NCBI GenBank assembly: GCA_001507425.1
Contig: LMAJ01000019.1
Coordinates: 1-64,000, forward strand
Length of the DNA stretch: 64,000 nucleotides
Direction of reading: 5' to 3'
Origin: Flavobacteriaceae bacterium CRH
GTDB taxonomy: Bacteria; Bacteroidota; Bacteroidia; Flavobacteriales; Flavobacteriaceae
Shown: piece by piece, positions 8,919 through 17,797 of the stretch
Position numbering within the stretch: position 1 is the first letter of the stretch
Layout: each line of letters opens with the position of its first letter
The notes under the pieces: model-generated
What the model was told of the DNA's origin: nothing
What the model saw: the letters and a program-made list of their open reading frames with translations, nothing else
Databases searched by the model: none
Program-made: the position numbers and the translations under genes

Positions 8919-9545
8919 TTAAAAGTCTTTTGTTCTCAAACCAGTAACCAGGTTAAAGGTATTGATTTTTTGATCTTGTAAGATATCCATAATCTTTTTA
9001 ATTGATGGATAATCTTGTTTTGCATCACCTTTAATAGCGATTTGCAATTCTTTGTCATCAAGATCAATTGTAGCTCTTCTAGCGATCAAAAGCCAATCTT
9101 TTAATTGGTTATCAAGAGAATCCATTGGAATCCCTCTTTGATCTGCTTTACTTCTGTCAGCCGCTTTTAAGTCGATAATTTGTTTTAAACCTGCAACCGG
9201 AACACCAAAGTCATCCATTAATGCAAATTTAGCTTTATCATCTTCAGAAAAAGTAACTCCGTATTTTGTACCCATTCCTTCAAGAGTTCTTTTACGAACT
9301 TCTCTTCCACGAATATCAAAAAATACTTTACTTTTCCCATCTTTACCTTTACCTATGATGATCGTAGCTAAATCCGAATCCGGAAGTTTAGTTTGAACAG
9401 TAGATGAAGGAGTATCTACAGGAAGTGCCTCAGGCACCTTAGCAGTAGCGGTCAAAATAAAGAACGTAAGCAAAAGGAACGCAACATCGCACATGGCAGT
9501 CATATCTGTCGATGTTGACTTTTTTTTCATTTTTATTTTAGCCAT
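8919..9545 (-). CDS. exbD: ExbD/TolR family protein (first copy)
   Basis: 208 residues, starting with a lysine-rich segment and then TDMTAMCDVAFLLLTFFILTATA, the membrane helix with the functional Asp. Compared with its neighbour it has a longer periplasmic domain, including a segment around residues 90-160 that the second copy lacks. The two are paralogues rather than recent duplicates. Confidence 0.9.
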   Translation of the reverse strand: MAKIKMKKKSTSTDMTAMCDVAFLLLTFFILTATAKVPEALPVDTPSSTVQTKLPDSDLATIIIGKGKDGKSKVFFDIRGREVRKRTLEGMGTKYGVTFSEDDKAKFALMDDFGVPVAGLKQIIDLKAADRSKADQRGIPMDSLDNQLKDWLLIARRATIDLDDKELQIAIKGDAKQDYPSIKKIMDILQDQKINTFNLVTGLRTKDF

Positions 9546-9600
9546 TATCTTTTATTTTATTTTGATACAATTAATTAAAATTATTAATATCAAAAATTAA

Positions 9601-10425
9601 TTATTGTTTCAAACTTCCTCTGAATCTTCTGTAAGTATTTACAATTGTAGTACCAGCCTCATCAATAGAGTAAGTTAAATCATCAATTTTAGCAGTAAAG
9701 AAGTTATAAGAAACGATTGCCAAGATTGAAGTAGAGATACCTGTTGCAGTGTTGATAAGTGCTTCAGAGATACCTGTTGCAAGAGCAGCCTGATCTGGAG
9801 TTCCAGCAGAAGCTAACGCACCAAACGCTTTAATCATACCAGATACAGTTCCTAATAATCCTCCTAAAGTTCCTAATGATACTAAAGTAGAGATAATAGT
9901 CATATTTTTTTCCAACATTGGCATTTCTAATGAAGTTGCCTCTTCGATTTCTTTGTGAATTACTTCTGAAGCTTCTTCACTGTTGAAACCTTCTTTTTTA
10001 ACGTCTTGGTATTTAATCAAAGCAGATTTAATTGCATTTGCAACTGAACCTTGTTGTTTGTCACAAGAAGCGATTGCAGCTTCGATGTTACCTTCTTTGA
10101 TACTTGCCTGAACACTTTTCATGAATTTATCTAAGTTAGATTTTCCAGCTGCTTTACCGATAACGATAAATCTTTCAATTGAAAAAACAACAACCATTAA
10201 AAACATACCTAATAATACTGGTACAATAAATCCTCCTTTATATACTTGCCCTAATGTATTGATCGGGTGACCTGTTTCAGGATTACCACCTTCGAAGTTA
10301 GAAGCATCTCCCATGATTACTTTCCAAATAAACACCCCAACCAAAATACACGCTACAATAATGATTCCAGTGATCATTCCTCCTCCATTCGAAGTGCTTT
10401 CTTTTTTAACTTTAACGTTTGCCAT
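9601..10425 (-). CDS. exbB: MotA/TolQ/ExbB proton channel protein
   Basis: 274 residues. The ExbB core is visible: a first hydrophobic segment at about 17-38, a second at about 70-90 (FIVPVLLGMFLMVVVFSIERF), then the pair ISTLVSLGTLGGLLGTVSGMI and ISTSILAIVSYNFF near the C terminus. It forms the proton channel that powers TonB. First gene of the operon, so the operon promoter should lie in the 380-bp gap upstream. Confidence 0.9.
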   Translation of the reverse strand: MANVKVKKESTSNGGGMITGIIIVACILVGVFIWKVIMGDASNFEGGNPETGHPINTLGQVYKGGFIVPVLLGMFLMVVVFSIERFIVIGKAAGKSNLDKFMKSVQASIKEGNIEAAIASCDKQQGSVANAIKSALIKYQDVKKEGFNSEEASEVIHKEIEEATSLEMPMLEKNMTIISTLVSLGTLGGLLGTVSGMIKAFGALASAGTPDQAALATGISEALINTATGISTSILAIVSYNFFTAKIDDLTYSIDEAGTTIVNTYRRFRGSLKQ

Positions 10426-10805
10426 TTTTTTTAAATTTAATAGTTTTAAATAATTTTTATTTTTTAGTTATATTTAACTTGTAGAGGAGCAAATTTATAC
10501 GTTTAGTTTAAATAAAAAAACTTTTTTTAATTTTATTGAAGCAAATTTAACGTCAATTTAAAAAATATCTCATTAATTTGCCAACGTTCTTTTTTCGATA
10601 AAACAAAAATACGAGCTAAATCTGGGAAAATTACAACGTTTTAGTCAATATTCAAAGATTCCGTTGATATCTTCTTAAAAAGTTGCGAAATTATTTTTTA
10701 TTATATTTTTAATTTGAAAATGCTTTTTCCTACTAAAAAAAAAGCAATCAAAGTGTTAAAAAACGAAGCAATACTCTTATAATCATCTAAATTACAAACA
10801 AAAAC
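10426..10805. other. Divergent intergenic region, exbB / HerA-like ATPase
   Basis: 380 bp, very AT-rich, no ORF. On the minus strand several TAnnTTTG matches occur (10490-10497, 10542-10549, 10604-10611). The last has a TTG 22 bp upstream (10636-10634) and is the best candidate promoter for the exbB operon. No hairpin or repeat was recognised. Confidence 0.5.
10604..10636 (-). promoter_or_regulatory. Possible promoter of the exbB-tonB operon
   Basis: TTG (10636-10634), 22-base spacer, TATTTTTG (10611-10604) on the minus strand. It would give a leader of about 170 nt. Two other TAnnTTTG elements closer to exbB lack a well-spaced TTG, so the choice is uncertain. Confidence 0.35.
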
Positions 10806-12323
10806 ATGAATAAAAAAGAAAATTTCATTCAAGATATAAACAATGGTTATTTATCGAAGGGTGACAGTATAACGCTTGGAGGTGCTATTCTTGATGGTGA
10901 GGCACTTGCTGAAGCTCATGTAAAAATTCCCTTAAAAACCTTAAACCGTCATGGGCTTATAGCCGGAGCAACCGGAACGGGGAAAACAAAAACGATTCAG
11001 GTTTTCTCTGAACAGCTTTCAAATGCCGGAATTCCTGTATTAATGATGGATATAAAAGGTGATTTTAGCGGTATTGCCAAAGAAGGAAAAGAAGAAGGTT
11101 TTATTACTGAACGTCACACTAAAATAAACATACCTTATAATATAGCTTCATTTCCGGTTGAATTGATGTCATTGTCAAAACAAAATGGAGTGCGTCTTCG
11201 CGCTACTGTTTCTGAATTTGGACCTGTATTGTTTTCGCGAATTTTAGATTTAAATGATACTCAGGCTGGAGTTGTTGCTGTTATTTTTAAATATTGTGAT
11301 GATAATCAAATGCCTTTATTAGATTTAAAGGACATTAAAAAAGTCATTAATTATATTACCGAAGAAGGCAAAGATGAAATTACTCAAAGTTACGGGAAGA
11401 TTTCGACTGCAACGACAGGGACTATTCTTCGAAAAATAATTGAATTAGAGCAACAGGGCGGCGATATCTTTTTTGGTGAATTATCTTTTGAGATTGATGA
11501 TTTGATGCGAATTGATGAAAACGGAAAAGGCTACGTAAACATCATCCGCCTGACGGATATTCAGGATAAACCCAAATTATTTTCGACTTTTATGTTGAGT
11601 TTATTGGCTGAAATCTACCAGAAAATGCCGGAAAAAGGAGATGCTGAACAACCGGAATTGGTAATTTTTATTGATGAAGCACATTTAATCTTTAATGAAG
11701 CCAGTAAAGCATTGTTAGAGCAAATTGAAACGATTGTAAAATTAATTCGATCTAAAGGTGTTGGCGTTTATTTTGTAACACAAAACCCAATGGATGTGCC
11801 GAGTGGCGTTTTGGCTCAATTAGGATTAAAAATTCAGCATGCACTTAGGGCTTTTACAGCAAATGACAGACAAGCGATTAAAAAAACAGCTGATAATTAC
11901 CCAACTTCTGCTTATTATAAAACAGATGAGTTGCTTACGAGTTTAGGAATTGGAGAAGCTTTGGTTACAGCTTTGAACGAAAAAGGAGTTCCAACACCGC
12001 TTGTAGCAACTATGATGCGTGCTCCACAGAGCCGAATGGATATTCTGACTTCTGCTGAAATTGACGAAATCAACAGCAAATCAAAATTGGTAAAAAAATA
12101 TAGTGAAGAAATTGACCGTGAAAGCGCTTATGAAATTCTAAATAAAAAAATTGAAGAAGCATCTCAGGCAGCGGCTGAACAAGAAGAACAAGCGCCAACA
12201 AAATCATCTAAAACTGAACCAAGCACTACAGAGGTTGTTACAAAATCTGTCCTAAAAGTTGTAACCAGTGCTACCTTTATAAGAGGTGTTTTTGGTGTTT
12301 TATCAAAATTTTTGAAAAAATAA
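10806..12323 (+). CDS. HerA-like ATPase, DUF853/YjgR family
   Basis: 505 residues. Walker A is GATGTGKT (54-61); the Walker B region is ELVIFIDEAHLIFNE (around 290), followed by a sensor-like VYFVTQNPMDVP segment. This pattern is that of the YjgR/DUF853 group of HerA-FtsK ATPases, whose function is not established (often called putative DNA helicase). The C-terminal 60 residues are low in complexity (Glu, Ser, Thr) and then hydrophobic. Divergent from exbB. It ends at a nested hairpin that it shares with kmo. Confidence 0.85.
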   Translation: MNKKENFIQDINNGYLSKGDSITLGGAILDGEALAEAHVKIPLKTLNRHGLIAGATGTGKTKTIQVFSEQLSNAGIPVLMMDIKGDFSGIAKEGKEEGFITERHTKINIPYNIASFPVELMSLSKQNGVRLRATVSEFGPVLFSRILDLNDTQAGVVAVIFKYCDDNQMPLLDLKDIKKVINYITEEGKDEITQSYGKISTATTGTILRKIIELEQQGGDIFFGELSFEIDDLMRIDENGKGYVNIIRLTDIQDKPKLFSTFMLSLLAEIYQKMPEKGDAEQPELVIFIDEAHLIFNEASKALLEQIETIVKLIRSKGVGVYFVTQNPMDVPSGVLAQLGLKIQHALRAFTANDRQAIKKTADNYPTSAYYKTDELLTSLGIGEALVTALNEKGVPTPLVATMMRAPQSRMDILTSAEIDEINSKSKLVKKYSEEIDRESAYEILNKKIEEASQAAAEQEEQAPTKSSKTEPSTTEVVTKSVLKVVTSATFIRGVFGVLSKFLKK

Positions 12324-12327
12324 AAAA

Positions 12328-12404
12328 CAATTACAATGTCAAAAATCAATATCAATTACAATGTCAAAAAATTGTAATTGATATTGTAATTGATATTTGA
12401 CATT
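12328..12404. terminator. Nested palindrome between convergent genes
   Basis: A 15-bp perfect stem CAATATCAATTACAA (12347-12361) with TTGTAATTGATATTG (12372-12386) sits inside outer arms AATGTCAAA (12335-12343) and TTTGACATT (12396-12404). The left half also holds a direct repeat of CAATTACAATGTCAAAA (12328-12344 and 12353-12369). Position between the HerA-like gene and kmo suggests a bidirectional terminator; the repeat structure looks like a dispersed palindrome put to that use. Confidence 0.6.
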
Positions 12405-12409
12405 GAATC

Positions 12410-13753
12410 TTATTTTTGCAACAACTCCAAAATCTTAGTGTCGATTTCGGGAGTGTTCCAGATGTTTTCGATATTATCCAGTTTTAGAATTTCCTCCATA
12501 ATTCCGTTTTGAAAATCACCAATTGCTAAAGCTTCAGCATAAGGGCGATCGCTAAAAGTAACACGGCTGTAAAGCGGAATCCATTTATCTGGATATTTAT
12601 CTGAGAATGCTTTTTCTATTTTCTTTTGCAGTAAGAATTTCTCATCTGCAGTTTTGGTACTCATTTCCATGAAATTACGATACGAAAGTTCTGCAATAGC
12701 ATCGGCATTTGGTTTGCGTGAAATTTGATATTCAGAGAAAATCGTTTTCCAATCGTCTCCATATTTTTCGATCATTTCCTGCAAAACGCTAATATCTTCA
12801 AAACCGGCATTCATTCCTTGCCCGTAAAACGGAACAATGGCATGGCAAGCATCTCCAATTAAAGCGATTTTATTTTCGTATGTCCACGGAAAACATTTCA
12901 TCGTTACTAAAGTACTGGTTGGGTTTTTAAAGAAATCCTCGGCCAGTTTTGGAATAACTTCTATCGAATCGGGGAAGTTTTTCTCAAAGAAATCTTCGAC
13001 CATTTTTCGATCTGTTAATGAAGCAAATGAATTTTCTCCTTCAAAAGGCATAAATAAGGTACATGTAAAACTTCCGTCAAGATTAGGAAGTGCGATTAAC
13101 ATGTATTCTCCACGCGGCCAAATATGAAAAGAGTTTTTATCTAATTTATGTGTAGCATTGGCATTTGCCGGAATATTCAATTCTTTATAACCCATATTCA
13201 AAAATTCCTGCGAATAATTAAACATGCTTTGGCGCTGCATTCTATGGCGAATTCTCGAAAAAGCGCCATCGGCACCAAAAACCATATCGTATTTTCGCTC
13301 TTCCCACTCGCCTCTTTCGGTTTCGCCAATATGCAAAGTCGCATCGCTCAGCGTAACATCCCAGATTTTTTCTTCAAAATGAAACTCTGCTCCTGCCTGT
13401 TCGGCAAGATCAATCATTTTTCGGTTTAGTGTTCCTCTCGAAATCGAATAAATCGACTCGCCTTCCTGTCCGTAATTCTGAAAATTTAGTTTATCGACCA
13501 AATGAATTGCGCGTTTATCCATCGGAATTGCGATTTCCCGCACCGAATCGCCAACACCAACGCCGTCAAGTGCTTTCCATCCTCGATTTGACATTGCTAA
13601 ATTGATAGAACGACCAGAAAAATTTATTTTGCGAATATCAGGGCTTCGATCATAAACATGAACGGTGTGACCTGCTTTTTTGAGATAAATTGCCAAAAGC
13701 GATCCTACAAGTCCGGAACCTACGATAGCAATTTTTAGTGAAGTTTGCATCAA
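12410..13753 (-). CDS. kmo: Kynurenine 3-monooxygenase
   Basis: A 447-residue FAD-dependent hydroxylase that converts kynurenine to 3-hydroxykynurenine. The N-terminal dinucleotide fold (IAIVGSGLVGSLLAIYL) is followed by GRSINLAMSNRG, typical of Kmo, and by GDACHAIVPFYGQGMNAGFED, the second FAD motif. Kynureninase (30034-31311) is also in the window, so the organism likely uses tryptophan catabolism, probably feeding NAD synthesis. The first methionine is doubled (MMQTS); either could start. No partner gene is adjacent. Confidence 0.92.
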   Translation of the reverse strand: MMQTSLKIAIVGSGLVGSLLAIYLKKAGHTVHVYDRSPDIRKINFSGRSINLAMSNRGWKALDGVGVGDSVREIAIPMDKRAIHLVDKLNFQNYGQEGESIYSISRGTLNRKMIDLAEQAGAEFHFEEKIWDVTLSDATLHIGETERGEWEERKYDMVFGADGAFSRIRHRMQRQSMFNYSQEFLNMGYKELNIPANANATHKLDKNSFHIWPRGEYMLIALPNLDGSFTCTLFMPFEGENSFASLTDRKMVEDFFEKNFPDSIEVIPKLAEDFFKNPTSTLVTMKCFPWTYENKIALIGDACHAIVPFYGQGMNAGFEDISVLQEMIEKYGDDWKTIFSEYQISRKPNADAIAELSYRNFMEMSTKTADEKFLLQKKIEKAFSDKYPDKWIPLYSRVTFSDRPYAEALAIGDFQNGIMEEILKLDNIENIWNTPEIDTKILELLQK

Positions 13754-14280
13754 GAAAAATCTAAATATAAGATCGTAAAAATAAGTAATAATTCTACAAG
13801 AGCTTAAAAATAAAGGAAATATTTATGATTTAAAAGCTTATTTATCATGGCATGACCTGCCGATCCTGAAGCATAGGGAGCGGGTCGTCCCGAAACTTCG
13901 GGATCGGCTATATCTTTTATTCCGCTTCTCTTCATAAAAGGATACCGCCTCAAATGAATTCAATGAACTCCAATTACAATAATATAATGTGAAGTAATCC
14001 CTCATGCAACACTCGTTTTCATAACAAATTTGCGTTTTTATAGATTTATTAGAAGTATGGAAAAGTTTATTTTCGCTCAAGAGATAATCTCTCGCAAAAA
14101 TGAAAAAGTATATTCTTTGTCATCCTGACGGAAGAAGGATCACAATAGAAATTCCGCAAAGAAAATCGCCAATCTTTGTCGAGATACGAGTGTGATCCTT
14201 CCTCCTTCAGGATGACAAGATTGCGCTAAAAATTTCTCATTTTATTTTTTTTGCAAGCAAATTCTAATCAAATAAAACCA
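13754..14280. other. Intergenic region with palindromic repeats
   Basis: 527 bp without a convincing gene. It contains a short hairpin CCCGAAACTTCGGG near 13890, a family B structured repeat at 14117-14219, and AT-rich sequence. ORF 13838-14080 (minus) has no family features and is rejected. The start of the following acetyltransferase is taken at the ATG 14281. Confidence 0.55.
14117..14219. repeat. Dispersed structured repeat family B, copy 1
   Basis: A long imperfect palindrome: the left arm begins TTTGTCATCCTGA and runs to GGATCACA, the right arm runs from TGTGATCC to TCAGGATGACAA. The loop carries CACAATAGAA and CAATCTTTGTCGA. The reverse complement of 47005-47107 has the same loop motifs, but its arms read TTCTGA...GAATCACA. 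Arm bases differ in pairs that keep the stem. Confidence 0.8.
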
Positions 14281-14874
14281 ATGAAAAGCGAACTATTACA
14301 ATCCAACATCATTTTAGAAAACGAAAAAGTTTTATTACTTCCTTTCGAAAACGAAAGAAACATCGAACTCAAAGAAATCATTTTTGATGATGAAATCTGG
14401 ACATATATGGGAATGTATATCAGAAATGATGCTGACTTTGAAAATTATATTCAAAATACTTTAAAACAAAAAGCAGACGGAATTTGTTATCCGTTTTTAA
14501 TTATTGATAAAGCCACAAACAAAGTTGCTGGAAGTACGCGTTACGGATATTTAAACCATGCAAGCCAAAAATGCGAAATTGGATGGACCTGGTACGGAAA
14601 AGCATTTCAGGGAACGGGTTTAAACAAAGCCTGTAAATATGAATTATTGAATTTTGGTTTTGAAAATATTCAATTCAGGAGAATACAATTTAGTGCTGAT
14701 CTTGAAAATATAAGATCACAAAGAGCTATTGAAAATTTGGGCGCTTTAAAAGAAGGTATCTTTAGAAATAATTATGTTGATGCTGAAGAAAAAAGCAAAG
14801 ATGATGTTTATTATAGTGTTATTTTGGAAGAATGGGAGAATACTAAACGAGATTATTTTTCTGAGTTCATTTAA
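14281..14874 (+). CDS. GNAT acetyltransferase, RimJ/RimL type
   Basis: 197 residues from the ATG at 14281 (the frame is open back to a TTG at 14251, but ATG fits the family start better). The core is KVAGSTRYGYLNHASQKCEIGWTWYGKAFQGTGLNK followed by LENIRSQRAIENLGALKEG, the usual GNAT pattern for acetyl-CoA binding and the RimJ/RimL C-terminal motif. It would acetylate an amine, perhaps a protein N terminus or a small molecule; the substrate is unknown. Confidence 0.82.
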   Translation: MKSELLQSNIILENEKVLLLPFENERNIELKEIIFDDEIWTYMGMYIRNDADFENYIQNTLKQKADGICYPFLIIDKATNKVAGSTRYGYLNHASQKCEIGWTWYGKAFQGTGLNKACKYELLNFGFENIQFRRIQFSADLENIRSQRAIENLGALKEGIFRNNYVDAEEKSKDDVYYSVILEEWENTKRDYFSEFI

Positions 14875-14959
14875 AAATCCAACTTACAAATTGCTCAAAA
14901 AAATGCTATTTTAGCTTTATAGTACGATTAATCTAAAACTTCACAAAAAGAATCAAAAA

Positions 14960-15331
14960 ATGACAAACAGAAGAAACTTAAAAAAATTAATTTTCCTAAT
15001 ATTATCTATTTTCGGAGTTTTTAATTCTTGCCAAAAAACAATTACAAAAAAATTCAAAGAATCAGAAAAAACAGTTGTTTTCACAACCAAATTTGTAGTT
15101 TTAGAAAATAAAGAAATAACAAGCGTGTACCATTATAAAGAGGATAATTGTTGGCAATTTTACAGTAACGATAAATTTGAAAATTATACTGAAGTCGCGA
15201 TGCTAGTTGGATTAGGACAAATCATAAAAAGAGATAAGACAATACTTGAAATTGCCGATTTACCTGAAGGTTATTTTGCATTTAGAAAATCAAAAGGAGA
15301 AAAATGGACAATTGAGAAAATAACAGATTAA
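14960..15331 (+). CDS. Small lipoprotein, possibly DUF2185-like
   Basis: 123 residues. A lipoprotein signal (IFGVFNSC, Cys at about 24) precedes a domain with DNCWQFYSNDKFENYTEVAMLVGL and LPEGYFAFRKSKGEKW. That pattern (W-x-F-x-S-x-D/E, then a Pro-Gly before an Arg) resembles the DUF2185/Imm33-type fold, but the match is made from memory and is weak. No toxin gene is adjacent. Confidence 0.55.
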   Translation: MTNRRNLKKLIFLILSIFGVFNSCQKTITKKFKESEKTVVFTTKFVVLENKEITSVYHYKEDNCWQFYSNDKFENYTEVAMLVGLGQIIKRDKTILEIADLPEGYFAFRKSKGEKWTIEKITD

Positions 15332-15381
15332 GCAAACCAAATAAGCTAAGATATATCCTTTTTATTTTATTCAATTATAAC

Positions 15382-15407
15382 TGAAACAAAAAACAAATTC
15401 TGTCGTC
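15382..15407 (+). promoter_or_regulatory. Putative ECF-sigma promoter of the alpha/beta hydrolase gene
   Basis: TGAAAC (15382-15387), 16 bases, CGTC (15404-15407), then TAATTAATTTA. This is the classical -35/-10 pattern of ECF sigma factors such as Bacillus SigW/SigX. An almost identical arrangement precedes the serine hydrolase gene (18336-18361). The hydrolase start lies 70 bp downstream. Confidence 0.5.
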
Positions 15408-15448
15408 TAATTAATTTAGTATGACTAATCATCATCTTTTCAAAAATC

Positions 15449-15476
15449 ATCAATCAATCAATCAATCAATCAATCA
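15449..15476 (+). repeat. Tetranucleotide repeat (ATCA)7 next to a start codon
   Basis: Seven perfect copies of ATCA end directly at the ATG (15477) of the alpha/beta hydrolase gene. Changes in copy number would alter the leader length but not the reading frame of the gene. Shorter ATCAATCA runs occur in the leaders of the genes at 17222 and 18490. Confidence 0.9.
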
Positions 15477-16310
15477 ATGAAAAAAACAATCATCTTATTT
15501 TCCTTTATTTTTTTACTTATCGGAAAAGCTTCGGCGCAAACAGAAGTGAAACTTCCTTACGGAGACAATAAAGAAGCCGGAAATTACAAACAAATCAACG
15601 GCATCAAAATGTATTATGAAATTTACGGAACTGGACAGCCTTTAGTTCTACTTCACGGAAATGGCGGCTCTATAAAAGGTCATAGCCGCAGAATTGAGTA
15701 TTTCAAAAAACATTTTCAGGTTATTGCTATTGACAGCAGAGGTCACGGAAAATCGACCGACACATCAAACAAACAACTGACTTATACTCAAATGGCTAAT
15801 GATGTTAACGTTTTGCTTGACTCCTTAAAAATCAAGAACGCTTATATTTGGGGACAAAGCGATGGAGGTATTTTGGGTCTTTTACTGGCTATTAATTATC
15901 CTGATAAAACGGCTAAAGTTGCCACTTTTGGTGCAAATCTATTTCCGGGCAAAAAAGCAATTTACAGTGAGATTGACCAAATGGTTGTTGATACTTTAAA
16001 AGCTACAAAAGATCCTCACACTAAAAACCTGTACACTTTATTGGCAAAACAACCCAATATTACAGACAAAGAACTTCAAAAAATAAAATGTCCGGTTTTG
16101 ATAATGTCAGGTGACCGCGACGCAATCAGGTTAGAACATTCTATTGAAATATTTGACAATATCCCGAATTCAAACTTTTTTGTAATGCCCGGAGCGACTC
16201 ATTTTGGTGCTTATGAAAAACCTGATTTATTTAATTTGGTTTTAATGAGTTTCTTTAATGATCCGTTTAATAAAACTTTGAGCGTAGAATTATTTACTGG
16301 CAAAAAATAA
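15477..16310 (+). CDS. Secreted alpha/beta hydrolase
   Basis: 277 residues with a signal peptide (ASAQ at about 18-21) and an alpha/beta hydrolase fold. The oxyanion region is LLHGNGGS, the nucleophile elbow is GQSDGG (Ser128), the acid lies in SGDRD (Asp213 or Asp215) and the histidine is His242 in GATHFG. The substrate is not evident. It is the first gene of a plus-strand run, with a putative ECF promoter and an (ATCA)7 leader. The AraC-type regulator follows after 30 bp. Confidence 0.85.
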   Translation: MKKTIILFSFIFLLIGKASAQTEVKLPYGDNKEAGNYKQINGIKMYYEIYGTGQPLVLLHGNGGSIKGHSRRIEYFKKHFQVIAIDSRGHGKSTDTSNKQLTYTQMANDVNVLLDSLKIKNAYIWGQSDGGILGLLLAINYPDKTAKVATFGANLFPGKKAIYSEIDQMVVDTLKATKDPHTKNLYTLLAKQPNITDKELQKIKCPVLIMSGDRDAIRLEHSIEIFDNIPNSNFFVMPGATHFGAYEKPDLFNLVLMSFFNDPFNKTLSVELFTGKK

Positions 16311-16340
16311 AGACTCAACAATTATCAAACATAATAAGGC

Positions 16341-17147
16341 ATGAAATTATATTCAGAATATTATGTAAGTGAAAATTGCGAACGGTTCGTGAATAAAATT
16401 TGGTGCCTGGATAACAGCATTGGCGAGACAATAATCGAAAACAAACTTGTCTTGCCAAATGGCTGCTTTAATCTGGCAATTGTTAGTGGAAATGCTATTG
16501 AAGTTCATACGAGTAAAAAGAAATATGAAATGAACGAAGGTTTTTACTTTTGCTCGCAAATGACCAATAAAGTTTTGGTCAACATTCAGCCAAAAACCAA
16601 AGTTACTATAATTCAACTGCACGCCTGGACACTTTCGATGTTTCCAAATTATGATTTAAATAATTTTACGGATTCTATTATTAAAATCGACTCAAAGGAA
16701 TTGCGTTTTAAAAGTAAAATTGAAACAAGTTTAAACAGTGATATCTCACCATTACTAAATACGATTAATCATTATTTTGAAGATTTAAACGACACATATC
16801 CAAACAAAAATCTTGTCGAAAAAATATGCGAACTCATTAAACTTCATAATGAAGAAATCAATGTTTCTGAAATTGGAAAAAGTTTAAATGCTTCGCAAAG
16901 GTTGCTTCAAATTAAATTTAAGGCGGCAACAGGACTTACAATCAAAGGTTACATTCAAATCCTGAAATTCAGAAAATCGGTAGATCAGATGGTAAACTCT
17001 GATTTAGAGAAGCTCAGTTTGACGGATGTTGCACTTTACAACAAGTATTTTGACCAATCACATTTTATAAAAAAGTTTAAAGATGTGACGAAAACAACTC
17101 CAAAAATGTTCAATTCAAGTTCTTATTTTCTTTCGGAAAAAAGATAA
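16341..17147 (+). CDS. AraC-family transcriptional regulator
   Basis: 268 residues. The C-terminal part (about 165-265) has two helix-turn-helix units, INVSEIGKSLNASQRLLQIKFK and LTDVALYNKYFDQSHFIKKFKDVTKTTPKMF, the usual AraC signature. The N-terminal half resembles the DUF6597-type sensing domain (LVLPNGCFNLAIVSGN). It lies just after the hydrolase gene and before the NTF2-like pair, so it may control this neighbourhood; no operator is evident. Confidence 0.85.
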   Translation: MKLYSEYYVSENCERFVNKIWCLDNSIGETIIENKLVLPNGCFNLAIVSGNAIEVHTSKKKYEMNEGFYFCSQMTNKVLVNIQPKTKVTIIQLHAWTLSMFPNYDLNNFTDSIIKIDSKELRFKSKIETSLNSDISPLLNTINHYFEDLNDTYPNKNLVEKICELIKLHNEEINVSEIGKSLNASQRLLQIKFKAATGLTIKGYIQILKFRKSVDQMVNSDLEKLSLTDVALYNKYFDQSHFIKKFKDVTKTTPKMFNSSSYFLSEKR

Positions 17148-17221
17148 CATTTCGCATTTGTACAATTTTCTGAAATTTGTTTAAACTAATATTGCAAATC
17201 ATCAATCAAATCAATCATAAA

Positions 17222-17782
17222 ATGAAAACCAACAAATCATTTTTCCCATTAAAAGCAATTTTGATCGGAATACTACTTTTCCAATTCCACATTGGATTTT
17301 CTCAGGAAGAAAAAAACTCAGAATTATACAAAACTATTATGTCAAAAGACAGCCTGCTTTTTAATGTTGGCTTTAATACTTGCGACATTTCCCAGTTTGA
17401 AAACCTGTTTAGCAACGATTTGGAATTTTATCATGACAAGTCCGGAACTTCTGACAAGGCTTTGTTTGTAAAAAATATGCAAAAAGGCTTGTGTGGTTCT
17501 ATTGGAACGCGTCAATATAGACGATATTTAGTTCCAAATACTACGGAAGTTTATCCACTGTATAATAAAGGTGTTTTGTACGGTGCCATGCAAATGGGGA
17601 TTCATCAATTTTATGAAAAATCAGTAGAAAAAAATGAATCTCTGGCGAACGCTAAAGAAAATTTTGGCAGTACAGCACGATTTACGCATGTCTGGCTATT
17701 AAAAGATGGAGTTTGGAAATTGGCAAGATGCTTTAGTTATGATCATCAAACCGAAAATACTGCAGACACTAAAACAAAATAA
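17222..17782 (+). CDS. Secreted NTF2-like protein (DUF4440 type), copy 1
   Basis: 186 residues from the ATG at 17222, which gives a clean signal peptide (GFSQ near residue 23); the frame is open upstream to 17177. The mature part has the SnoaL/DUF4440 pattern: SLLFNVGFNTCDISQFENLFSNDLEFYHDKSG at the start and HVWLLKDGVWKLARCFSYDH at the end. Members are ligand-binding or enzymatic cone-shaped folds, here of unknown role. The next gene is a paralogue, 15 bp away. Confidence 0.8.
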   Translation: MKTNKSFFPLKAILIGILLFQFHIGFSQEEKNSELYKTIMSKDSLLFNVGFNTCDISQFENLFSNDLEFYHDKSGTSDKALFVKNMQKGLCGSIGTRQYRRYLVPNTTEVYPLYNKGVLYGAMQMGIHQFYEKSVEKNESLANAKENFGSTARFTHVWLLKDGVWKLARCFSYDHQTENTADTKTK

Positions 17783-17797
17783 ATAATGTAGAAAGCT

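Noticed and set aside
13838..14080. 80-codon ORF on the minus strand
   Set aside because: Low-quality composition, no start context, includes a hairpin, no family match.
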